A DNA stretch of 64,000 nucleotides, taken from positions 25,723,067-25,787,066 of the forward strand of contig BTRK01000002.1 of NCBI GenBank assembly GCA_036245805.1. Reading direction: 5' to 3'. The notes beneath the pieces were generated by a model. The model did no database searches, was not told where the DNA came from, and worked only from the letters and a program-made list of their open reading frames with translations. Origin of the DNA: Pristionchus mayeri. Its lineage: Eukaryota > Nematoda > Chromadorea > Rhabditida > Neodiplogasteridae. Positions 12,429 to 23,200 of this stretch are shown here, one piece after another (the stretch's first letter is position 1; every line of letters starts with the position of its first letter). Both the position numbers and the translations under genes were made by a program.

Positions 12429-13678
12429 TTAGGTTGAACAGAAAGTCTTTATAAACTTTTTATATCCCTTCTTCTGACAATAAAGCGCAAGAGCGAAATC
12501 AAACGTATGCACCATTGTTATCTACGACAAATCTCCAACGTTCAGGCAACTTATGGATTCCCTCCTTATAGAACCCATCTCGGCGCGAATCAAAATATTG
12601 CTTGAGTGCGGCCTCGATCACCCCACGGGAAGTGAAGGATCTCTGATCGAGATGACGGGTCAGATCCGAGAACAACCAATAATCCGAAGGGGCCAAGCCA
12701 GGAGAATACGGTGCATGAGGGAGAACCATCCAGCCGTATTTGGACAGCTCCTGCTTGACCTGCCGTGCAATATGGGGTCGGGCGTTATCGTGTTGATAGT
12801 ACACTTTCTTGCCGTTCAGGGCAGATTGTGCGAATTTCTTCTTGAGATTCCGTAGTTGTTTAGTGTAGACATATCCAGTAATTATCCGCTTCTCGGGTAG
12901 GAGCTCCCAGTAAATCGGGCCATCCACTCCCCACCAGGCAGAGAGCAAGATTTTCATAGGGTGAAGGTCAGGCTTTGCGACGTCCTGTGGGGTCTCATTG
13001 GCATCCACCCACTGTGCCCTCCTATGGTGATTCTCATAGCAGACCCACTTCTCGACCCCTGTTATGAGACGGTCCAACCATCGATCTCCAGCGTGATGAG
13101 TGAGTAGAGAAAGGGAATCGTCGACACGGTGGTCAAACTGGTCTTGGGTCAATTTGTGGGGTATGAAACGGCCTAGCTTCTTCTTCTTGCCAATGGAGAC
13201 CAATCATTTTACGATGGTGCTTTGCGATACCCCAAGTGTGGCTGCCATGTCGCGGGTATTTGGAAAGGATCCAATTCCACTACGATCCGTAGCGCATCCA
13301 AATCCAGCTCGGGTGGCCTCCCAGACCGGTCATGATCATCCATGGAAAAGTCCCCCTTCTCGAAGAGTTGGTACCAATTGCGCATGGTCTGGTAGTGAGT
13401 GGCATATGAATCGTACACTTCAGCCAACTGACGTTCCTATTCCTTCATTGTAGTGTGAGAGAGGAATACGAATAACAGAACGTTGCGGATGTGCAAGGCC
13501 GTGGGAACAAACATCGTGGTCTTACTAGTGGCAGAATGAAAGGCGTGGAATGGGGAGTTGTTGACCACATAGTCCCTTTGTCATGTGTTATTCACTAGAG
13601 GCGAGGGAACACCAAAGGTCTCGTGCACTGAGCAGTGATCGAGCAAAACAGTTTATAAAGACTTTCTGTTCAACCTAA
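12429..13678 (-). mobile_element. mariner (DD34D) transposon, inactive
   Basis: 1250 bp element with perfect 29 bp terminal inverted repeats (TTAGGTTGAACAGAAAGTCT... at 12429-12457 and its complement at 13650-13678), flanked by TA target duplications at 12427-12428 and 13679-13680. It encodes one degraded transposase on the minus strand. The empty-site relative is the repeat at about 15010-15310. Confidence 0.95.
12499..13514 (-). pseudogene. mariner transposase pseudogene
   Basis: Mariner transposase reading from about 13514 to a stop at 12499-12501. The N-terminal HTH part is recognisable (GDFSMDDHDRSGRPPELD), then a frameshift falls near 13250, after which the frame continues as KKKKLGRFIPHKL...NNGAYV. 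Damage seen: TAG at 13437-13439, the frameshift, TGA in place of the usual Trp at 13204-13206, and loss of the first catalytic Asp (TGVEKW, codon at 13054-13056, where the family has TGDEKW). The second and third catalytic Asp remain (HDNARPH and APSDYW) with exactly 34 residues between them. Cannot be active. Confidence 0.9.
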
Positions 13679-13956
13679 TAGATCAGCCATTCCAGGGCCA
13701 TCGCTGTTGATTCTCCTCTTGTCGTCTTTAGTTTCATCTTCAATTGTTTCATGGAAGGATTGCAATGAGGTTCGTTTTAAGACTATACAAGTGGAATAAA
13801 TTATTGAAGGAATTAGGTGAACTATGAGACAATTTTGTCATTAATTTTGGCTGTAAGTGCATGAGTATTTTTACATTTTTGCTCATCTTTTTATAACTTA
13901 CATGCAAATGCCGTACAGCACAAAAATATAATTCGAATCATAATAATTCTTTCCAG

Positions 13957-14233
13957 CTCGTGATTTTCGTTGCCCTCGGCGCTTTTCTCTGCACTAAAAT
14001 CAGAGCACGAGTGAGATATTTAATTGTTTTAAAAATAAACAATTAAATTTCCAGAGAGAAGTACCTGCCGGTCTGCCAGCGGGAACTCCTGCGGTTTGTT
14101 TTTTAAAAATTATTTTGCAAAATGGAAATTATTTTGAGAGTCAGCCTCCGGCGGTTCTCTCAGTGCAGAAAATGGACATCAAGAGACAAGTGGCTATGTG
14201 TGCGAGTTAAAGAAGAACGACCTGAATAACTAA
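13957..14233 (+). pseudogene. duplicated 3' end of the long membrane-protein gene
   Basis: Near-copy of the last three exons of the gene ending at 24355: a transmembrane half (LVIFVALGAFLCTKIRAR), a 16 bp micro-exon and a tail ending KKNDLNN-stop, followed by the same polyadenylation context (GAATAAAGATGATGATCAGAGTGT). The 44 bp intron between the first two exons is identical in both copies. The acceptor of the last exon is altered (TTTTGAGAG where the other copy has TTTTCAGAT), so correct splicing is doubtful. An upstream segment ending TILSLILA|gtaagt at about 13851 could supply the other half of a membrane span, but nothing further 5' fits. Best read as a truncated duplicate. Confidence 0.7.
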
Positions 14234-14364
14234 GACAAAAACCAGAGTCGAATAAAGATGATGATCAGAGTGTACTTTTATCGAACTTTCACTATATTCC
14301 TCAATACTGTCAGAATGCACATTCAAACAACTAAATCATTTCCAGACCATAAAATAATTAGACC

Positions 14365-14715
14365 TGCAATAACCCCCCCCCCCAGTAAAATCGCCCTCAA
14401 TTTTCTCGGGCCAGAAAATGTCTGGGGGAGACCTCCGGCTTCCCTCTTTTTATTGCCGTACGTGGGTCGATGGTCACAAAAGGAGAGCCCGTTATTTGCT
14501 TTGCAGGGTGTAGAGATTGCCTTGCATCCGTCTTATCGAACAGAGAGTCTATGATGGGAGGGCACCTCCCTCTGCAGAATGATCGGCTTTGTATTGAAAT
14601 GAGAACAATCTTCCCTGAAATAAATCGAGTCATACTTGGCAATTCTTTCTGCGGAAGCCACTGAGCCAAAATGAGATAATCGATGCCACGAGAGAAGGGT
14701 TCTGAAATGCGCTTT
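14365..14715 (-). pseudogene. UGT relic (one exon plus adjoining intron)
   Basis: Minus-strand reading gives a diverged copy of the UGT exon at 25639-25714: SRGIDYLILAQWLPQKEL, next to sequence homologous to the following UGT intron (about 25370-25640), including GAGGGCACCTCCCTCTGCAGAA and AAAATGTCTGGGGGAG. Other UGT exons are absent. With the neighbouring gene tail at 13957-14233 it forms a rearranged copy of the 24070-25714 junction. Confidence 0.75.
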
Positions 14716-15009
14716 GAATTGCTATTTTCGTCAATTTGTCGGATGCATGCGACAAGGGAAGCTGATACATTGAGTTGTGCGCATCTCAAATTGCGTATTT
14801 TAAGAGAAGAGGATCTCCGTGGTTGGTAAATGCCAAAACTCATAGAAACCACTGCGGTTGTTGGACACATCCTATCTGTAAACAATCACCGTGCGATTCT
14901 CGGTATTTCGAGATGACGTGCGAATTGCGAGATTACTGAGAAAATGCCAATCTATTAATTAATGTGGGAGAGAGTATGTAAATTGACTAATTTCGATCTT
15001 CGGTTTTAC

Positions 15010-15780
15010 ACGTAGTTCTCTTTGCTTCTCTCCATTGTCTCCCTTCATTCTCCTTCATTCCATCCTCTAGCGCGCGCGCGGAATGGTCGGCTCCGGTTCG
15101 TTCCCTTTTATTTTTGTTATTATTTTTCGTATTTATATCCAGGTTGGTGTAAAGATCACAGATCATCTCTTCCAGGGTCATCGCTGTTGATTCTCCTCTT
15201 GTCGTCTTTAGTTTCAACTTCACTTGCTTCATGGCAGGATTGCAACATGGTTTGTATTGTGTCTATTCGGGGGAAGCAATAATTAATGGAAATTGGGTGA
15301 ACTATGAGATAGGGTTGGCTTGTCAATCAAAATTACAAGATCTCGAAATGTTGAAACTCAATTATCTCATCTTGCCAAGATCAATGGATCAATTCCAAGA
15401 TCTTGAAATAGCTGCAAAATTGATTTGTCTCGTTGTTGCGAAGGGAATTCAAATATGTTTCGATGGAAAAATAATAGATTTCTACGCAAGATCTTGAATA
15501 TTTTTTCAAGATCTTGGATATTTTCAAGATCTTGAAATTGATTTGCATCAAATCATTTCTTGCCAAGATCATTTTGCGCCGAGTCTTGAAATCTTGAAAT
15601 AAAGAAAAAAAATCTTGAAATCGGTTTCAATCTTGACAAGCCTACTATGAGACACACTACATTTCATTCGGGTACCCTGTGGATCTGCAACGATATACCA
15701 GCAGTGCCGATTCAGCGACACTTCGTTATTATGTTGTACCACCCCCAAAATCATAGCGGAGGGAGGGGAGGGGAATGAAA
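15010..15780. repeat. dispersed repeat copy B, interrupted by a TIR element
   Basis: Uninterrupted relative of the mariner-split repeat at 12240-13850 as far as about 15309, then interrupted by the element at 15310-15643, then continuing. About 16010-16170 carries a related stretch in inverted orientation (minus-strand reading with HFFSMSYHPK, against HFVIMLYHPQ on the plus strand here). Whether the family was once protein-coding is unresolved. Confidence 0.5.
15310..15643. mobile_element. 334 bp non-autonomous TIR element with 9 bp target duplication
   Basis: Flanked by ACTATGAGA at 15301-15309 and 15644-15652. Ends are imperfect inverted repeats sharing GGCTTGTCAA. The interior is dominated by variants of CAAGATCTTGAAAT in both orientations. 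A 9 bp duplication suggests a Mutator-like mobiliser, which is inference. It contains no ORF of its own. Confidence 0.7.
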
Positions 15781-16609
15781 GGGAGGAAGATCGTGCGAAG
15801 GGAGAGAATTCCCTCCGACTACGTGCATTTTCCTCATCATTTCAATATCAATCGGTCTATCGTTAATATTATCACGTCTTTCTCATTTTGACATCTCACG
15901 CGATATGCAAAATTAACTAGTCCTTATAAAAGGCCTCCTCCCCCATTTTTCGGTTCAGACGGTCCTCTCCCTGCGGAGAAGAGAGTGGGTGCTCTGTCCC
16001 CCGCGACTGCCTCCCCACCTCGGGAGTGCCACGGGATCCACTCCTTTTTGGGTGGTACGACATACTAAAGAAGTGCCAATTCAGCACCGTATCCCCACAA
16101 CCATCCGTCTCATTAAGTTCTTTCGCAAGACCAGTACTAATTGAATGAAGCAATAATTGAGATGGAAATCACACTATGGTCTATAAAAAAAGCAAATAAA
16201 TACCAAAATAGCAAAACATTCATACACATACATATTTATCCTGAGGTCTCAATGGCAATGCATGAACTTCGGTAGGAAAGGGATTGGGATCTTCGGTCTC
16301 GGAGCGCCGATAGGACAAGGGATGAGACCTTCTTTGATATTTTGGTCAACTGTAGGAACGATCATAGTGGATCTCAGGTGAGCATTGCATTGATTCCGGT
16401 TACTCACAACTCAGTCTTTAGCGGGCATTTCTTGACGGTAGATCACTCGAGTTGATTAGAATCCGTCAAGGGTCCCCTTGAAATGTACCAAGTAGGCTAT
16501 TATCTCCGGTTTTGCCCAAGCTGATGGGGGAGAATTCGGCAAACTGGGTCTCACAATGACAATATCAAATCCAATTACCGTCATAGTTGCCCGGCATTGG
16601 CGGCGCCTT
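15780..16609. other. intergenic, no gene seen
   Basis: Apart from the inverted repeat-family fragment at about 16010-16170 nothing is recognisable. The 5' exon(s) of the plus-strand gene beginning near 17290 may lie here or inside the adjoining foldback, but I could not identify them. Confidence 0.35.
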
Positions 16610-17219
16610 GTCCGTCCCCGTGCAGTGCACGGCGTGCACCCATGAACCCGGGTCATTGTCCAAAATCGATTGGTAGGTCAATGGTTGGTCAAGACTAGGT
16701 ATCGTACCCAGTCGATAGTAAATACAGTACCCCCATATACCGTATACCACTACCGTAACCCCGATTATCGCAAACTAACTTAATTTTTTAAAATGTCCTG
16801 GTACCGTGCCCAATCGATTCTACAGTATCCAAGTAAATACCGTAACCCAGTTCCTTTGGGTCAGATTCAGTTCCTTGGGTCAAACATGAAATCCAAAATT
16901 TAGCATACAATTATTTTAAAATATCCTACCGTATCTCTAATTACTGTAGAATCATTGTATGATAGGTTTAGGATTTGTAGAAAAATGTATAATAGTTATA
17001 GAAAAATGTTTGACCCAAGGAACTGGCCTGACCCAAGGAACTGGGTTACGGTAGTTACTTGGTTACTGTTTAATCGATTGGGCACGGTACAAAGACTTTT
17101 TAAAAATAAGGTTAGTTTGCGATAAGCGGGGTTATATCGATTGGTTATGTGTACTTAGTCTTGACCAACAATCGATTTTTGACCATGACCCGTGGTTCAT
17201 GGGTGCACGGGGACGGAAC
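16610..17219. mobile_element. foldback (long inverted repeat) element
   Basis: Two arms of roughly 200-280 bp in inverted orientation. The left arm begins GTCCCCGTGCA and contains TGCACCCATGAACCC and CCGTGCCCAATCGAT; the right arm carries their complements, ending GGGTGCACGGGGACGG. Both arms end inward at GTTCCTTGGGTCAAACAT or its complement, leaving a spacer of about 90 bp. A second partial copy of the CCCCGTGCA motif follows at about 17240-17285. No ORF. Confidence 0.75.
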
Positions 17220-17289
17220 ACATTTATTCCATCCCCGTGCAGCCATGAACCCAGGGTCATGCTTTTTTATTCCCTCCCCGTGCATTCAG

Positions 17290-20200
17290 CAACGGCGTGG
17301 ACAACTATGATTACCGCATTCGCAGGTCCCATGTTTCGTTCCTGGTAAGTGTGATGGGCGAATCGACAGTCAATTCCGAGAAGCGAAGACGATTCCCTCA
17401 GATGATTGTGTGGCAGGAATACTCATTTATTACGGGTGAGAACCATTCAATCTCTACTAATAACATAATTATGTGCGAAGAACATAATGCCAAATTTTAG
17501 AACCACAGATCGTTGGACTATCGGGATTATAACAAGTTTAAAGAAGAGCCGAGTTCTACAAGTTTTAATTTATCAACAATATATGTTTTAAGGTGGATTG
17601 GATGGGTAAATGGACGTTCGAATGTGATTTGGCTCGCACACATACATCAAAAAATTCTGTACCTGCTGCAAATCCAACTATCGATGTTGAATGTAAGTTT
17701 TGAATTCAAAAGCTCCACTTACCTTGAACACCCATGTTCAATCCTCGAACGCTCTTCCCATATTCATTGAATGATATCACGCCTCTCATGAGAGAATTAG
17801 GACAACCCTGGTTCATTCGAAAAGGTCTAATTTGAGTTTATGGCAGTCATAGGATCTATGGTTCTGAATCCGATTCTGGGTCGATCGGTTGCATATTTCG
17901 ATCTCGATCTCGACTAGACTTTGCTAAATGAGAGATGAGAGACTCTCGAGAAATCATTTCGCTTTTGTTGAATCACTTTTTTCCACATTGTTGCTCGTTT
18001 AGAAAATTCAATTCTGCATCTGCATGATTTTTTCAGATTTTTACCACTTGATTAAACTTACGTTCACAATGTCAGAACCAGATGTCGAGGGTTCGAATCT
18101 TCATGACAGCTATTTTGACCTACCTCGAAATACCTCAGGGGAGTCATAACTGATCATACAGTGCCGCTCAATCGTCTCCTTAACGGGCGAGTCGCGGAGA
18201 GTCAACTGATGTCGCCTCAACTTTGATGCTGTCTAAATCATCTTCAAATTATATATTTTTTGATGCAATTTTTGGATGTGGGTTTCACTTACCAGTGCGA
18301 AAATCTGCTTCAGCAAATATTGATGTTGAGCAATGTCCTGGGGGTCATCATTCGAGACTTTCTCCCCCTCCTCCCCTCATTTCCCTATGATATCGCTCCT
18401 TCGCCCTATGTTTTTTTTGTTGCTATTTTTCCCCACGGGTTGCGGATCCTATTTTGTATTTAGGTCACTTTCATGTTTTCCAGCAAAACATTCCGATTCC
18501 GATGGCGATTTTAAATGTGAACATACACTAACAGCCAAGGATACTGGTTCATTGGTGGTATTTTTAATTTAAATTATTTTTAACACTTTTTGGGAATTAA
18601 TGACATTCAACAATTTCCTTTCAGGACCTCTTATTCGCAGAGAAGACAGATGAGCCAACATTTAAGATTGACATTATTTCTGGTTTGATTCAACTTTAAA
18701 TGATTAACGTTATTTTATTTTCAGACAACACAATTCAAACTTCATTAATCGGCTACACTCCATTCATTGAAAGTGGTGGGAAGTTTTAGTCTAAATTGGA
18801 ATAGTAGAGAGTTGATCACATACAGCGATGCGTTTCCGTTTTCCCGACTCCTCCGAGTTGGACTGGAAACTCTGCACGGAGGTACAATTTCAAAAGTGTA
18901 GCATTTCCCAGAGTTCGTTTTGCAGCGAATCTGCTTAGTAGATGGTTCCTGCAACAATGGGCCCGCTTCGGGGCAGCTGAAAAAACTTCAGGGGGAAATA
19001 AATACTTGCAAAATTGGAATTCAGATAAAAGTAGTGTGAGTTACTGTAAGGATGTTATTTTAATGGATGCGTGTTTCTAACTTTAAAATTCAAAGAGGTC
19101 ATTTTAGAAGTACAATCACATGGGAAGTGACAATCAAATTGAATGTTGAAAATGCGAAACTCTCTGGAGTCATCAAAGTATTTTTAATACACTTTAAAGG
19201 AGGAGTAAATGCAAACGCGCGCCCGGTTGGAATATGTTTCACCCAGGGACGCACTCTCTTCAAGTCGCGTGTTTTCTCGCCCTCTTCCCTGAGCTTTCCC
19301 TGATCTGGCTCCCAGCCAATTAGCTATAACTATGCTCGGAATGGAGATATCAATGTGAAAATTTCGGAGCTTCTTATCGTTGTGCATGTGATAGCATTAA
19401 AAATTGAATTTTGAGTTTACTCCTCCTTTAAACAGCATCAATTGTAAATTAAATAACGAAGCACGCAGCATTGTGAGCAACATAATCCTATTTTTTTAGT
19501 TCAATTGGATTAAAATTCTGTTATTGACATGTGATTCGACTAAAACAATGTTGGATATTTCTGAAAATCACGTTGACGAGAAAAGATTGGTTGTAACAAG
19601 TACGTTTTCCCAGGTTTGCAGTGAATAAGTTTTAATTATCTTATTGTTACAGCACATGTTCCCAAAGTTATTAATGATGGACATGGAATAAAATGCACTT
19701 TCTCAGTACGCAACATGGATAGCAACTGCATTCCAATTTATGTGAGTACTTCTATGTAACAATTGCCTCGTGCATTCACTCAAATGCTAAGGGAGGAAGA
19801 AATGTACAGGGAAGCTAGGTTGGGGGCTGCGCATAAATCGATTGGAGACAAAAATCGACTGTGTGGATTTTCAACTTTTGTGGAATAGATAGCATTTAAA
19901 TTGGGTTTCGCGAAGAACAATATAGCAAAATAGATGAAGACGCAATGGTAGAACAATGATAGGATTTTGTACGAAGATATTCGTTGTATATTTTAATAGA
20001 AAAATATAAGAATAAAATAACACACATTATTTTTAGCAGCTTCTGATGACGGAATCTAGCGTTGAGAAGAGTACTGAATTTTCGTTAAGTTTCACAATTA
20101 TCAAAGGTATTGTGCACTGAATATTTCGTCTCATCGTTAAAGTCCCGCTTCAAAATTTTATTAATGATATTTTAAAATTATATTAGATTAATGCCCTGTT

Positions 20201-23200
20201 AGTGGTCAGGAAAAATGGACTGGAAATGGAAAAAAGGTGTTAGTTGTCACCCTGTGATAATACTCTGTTTCCATATCCAGCCGATTTTCCCGAAAACTAA
20301 CGCCACATTAATGTTTCTCCTTTGAACTTCCACCCAATAACAAAATAATTGCAGATGGCAAAACTGAGGATGTTGAGTACAAAGGAATGACTGAAGATGT
20401 TAGGAAAGGTTTGTTTTCGACGTTGTCTCTGAAAAATGCCAACAAATCCTGTTCAAGTTTGTGTTGGGGTGTCCAGAAAGGTAACTCATATCTTCTTAAC
20501 GAAGTTAATTCGTAGGGGAATGTCACGATTGAGCAATGTATTTGTTGTCAGTATTTCTGTCTAATCTGTCAATCTGTAAGAAGTTCCGAGAAAAATTTGT
20601 GAACTTTTGAGGAGCCAGAAAATCGATTATTTCTTTTCCAGGCGCTCTTTCTCTTTCTCTAATCAGTTCGAGGAAGCTGCGAGCAAACAATTGTGCTATA
20701 GATGTGGGAAAAGTTAGAGAGAGGCGAAAGCGCGTTGTTTTCGAGTGAGAGAGAGAAAAGGAAGTACTCTGGTTTTTCCAACCAGTTGCTGGGGAACCCG
20801 CCAACAACTTGCCCGGGCACCGTTAACCAACTGGTCAGGGCACTGGCTAGAATTGGGCGGAGCTTAGGCAAAAACAGTTGCTAACCAGTGCCCTGAGCAG
20901 TTGGTAGCCAGTGCCCTGACCGGTTGTTGTCGGGTTCCCCAGCAATTGGTTGGAAGAAACCAGAGTATGTGTTGTTTACTTCCTTTTCCCTCTCTCAAAA
21001 ACAACTCTCCCTCGCCTTTCTCTGTTTCTTCTCGCAACTATTGTGCAGTTGTCTGCAGATTTTCCTGATTCGAGAAAGAGAAAAAGCGCGCGGAAAATAT
21101 AGAATCAGTTTTCCGGCGCCTCAAAAGTTTTTCTCGGATCTTTCTGACAGATTAGACAGGCCGATTGTGCGGTAGTTTGATGCCATTGAATGGATCAGTG
21201 CTCTAAGTTCTTTAAATATTCAAGTGATATATTCAAGCGGAGTTTTGTGATGGGGTTCATTTTTGGTACATGACTGCCAGGAGTCGATCGTGATCTAATC
21301 TTCAATGGGGATCCATTCAGAATCCTCCACGTTCTTGCTAGGCGTATACTAGGGTTGACTTCGTGGGAGAAATGACCTATTCCTTTCCTTTTCGGCGCGA
21401 GGGTAGAATGATTCCAACTCATTCCCGGTAATCTGTGCAAAATGAGTGGGAAGCTATTGGGAAATTGGGATACCCAAATAAAGCAGGAATCTTATTTCTT
21501 TCGGGATTCCTGCAACTGAACACCACCAATAATTTTATCAGTAACTCACCCATCGATTAGCATCTTTTGCTAGTGTCTAGATATTAGAACGGTATGCAAT
21601 AAAGGTTGATCTTTGGCAAAAAACTCTAGCGTATACTAATAAATAGATGGGAAAATAGTATATAAACGCTCCACTTAAAATTTCAAAATAAGATACTATG
21701 TGGATGCCTCGATATACACAACAATAAATTGCATTATCTACAGAAGCGAATTTCGCTCCAGTCAACGTCGAGTGCGTTGGATGTCCACTCTGTCAGCCGG
21801 CAGAGGGAAATTCGTGCTATGATAAATCCACAGTTCAGTACAAGGACGGTCCCTGCGAATCGTATTCGGTACGCCACAACACTGGACTTGGAAGAAAATA
21901 TTGCCTATTATTTCTACTATTGTTGTCCTTCAGTGCATCAATGGAGGTATAATGAAAGTAAACAAATATTCAAAGAAAGCGAATATGGCATGCAATGGAT
22001 CCAATTGGTTTTTTGGAGTTAGTTTATTTGTTTACATTTGTTCCAAGCAATTTGCATACCATAAAATTCTAATCTCTTATTATTCAATTTCAGGATGTCA
22101 AGGTTGAGAATCGCATCACAAATTTCCCGAGTGTTGAATGCGCCAAAGGTTTTTTTCAAGATTTATCGTAAGTGATGTCTACAGGGTGTGAGAAAAGTAT
22201 GGTGACAAGTCTTTTATGTAATATCTCGCGAAGTAATGATAGCATACATTTCTGCTTTCGCCATTGTATGCCTGCGAACAGTACCTCCAACAATTTTATC
22301 ACAGTTCCCCATCTATCGATTTTGTCTTTCAGAGCTTTTCGATTTTCAAGTTCGAAAAAATGGGCCCTTGGCCCGCAGCTCATTTTTCTCTTTAATTAAT
22401 AATAAAAAATCTTCGGATAATAATTCCCCCACTTTCTCAACTTGAGTATGGAGAGCAACCATTCCTCTTTAAAGTATACTTGTTTAGGCGGAAATACGAT
22501 ATCAGGAAACGGAGAAATATGAAAATAACTGCATCACACTTTGATACGGAATTATCTTTTTGAAAAATCACATTTTCGAATTTCTTTCTCAGCATCCATA
22601 TATTGAGATATAAACTTGTATGTTATATGCAAGGACCGAATTATGAATTTTAGTAGCGTCAAACTGAATGAAAACACATTAAACTACTGAACCATACATG
22701 ATAAAATATGGCTGAAAACGACACTTGGGACAGATTCGAAACTTGTACAGAAGCAGATTCGCTTTCCCAATTTAAACTGAAAGCATATTTGCACTACTGA
22801 ATGGACGTGTACCATAATACATACGTTTATATTTTTCTATCATTCTTATTTGATGGACGCGACATCTTTATTCGAGAAAATTTTTTCGAGGGCCGTTCGT
22901 CACAGCTTACTTTTAAATATTTTTAAGCCGTATAACCAAATCTCCAAATTAAATGGACACATATTTAGACTCGGGCACAAGTGCCCTTCTTAAGAAAAAA
23001 TAATGGAATTCGCCACCTATTACATTGTTGTAATGCGGCATTAAAGAATACGACTCATGCAGTGAGAGAAACATGATCGTTTTTCTTCACTAAATTTTTA
23101 ATAAATTAAATCTCGTAATCTAAAAGAAATATTTGTTTGATACATGAGCGCTAAATAGCTACATAGCTAAGGTACATGGTGCAAAAAATTGGGATAAATT

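Larger units (their letters stand above)
12240..13850. repeat. dispersed repeat copy A, split by a mariner insertion
   Basis: Flanks of the mariner at 12429-13678 match an uninterrupted second copy at about 15010-15310. Left flank shares TTCATTCTCCTTCATTC, GGAATGGTCGGCTCCGGTTC and TCGTATTTAT with 15045-15135. Right flank shares CATCGCTGTTGATTCTCCTC and GTGAACTATGAGA with 15180-15310. Copy B therefore acts as the empty-site relative and fixes the insertion point. Confidence 0.75.

Noticed and set aside
18085..18120. B-box-like GGGTTCGAATCTTC
   Set aside because: No A box at the right distance and no cloverleaf; probably chance or an old relic.
22156..22399. Open frames inside the Tc1-like element as a transposase
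   Set aside because: Too short and without HTH or catalytic motifs; the element appears non-autonomous.
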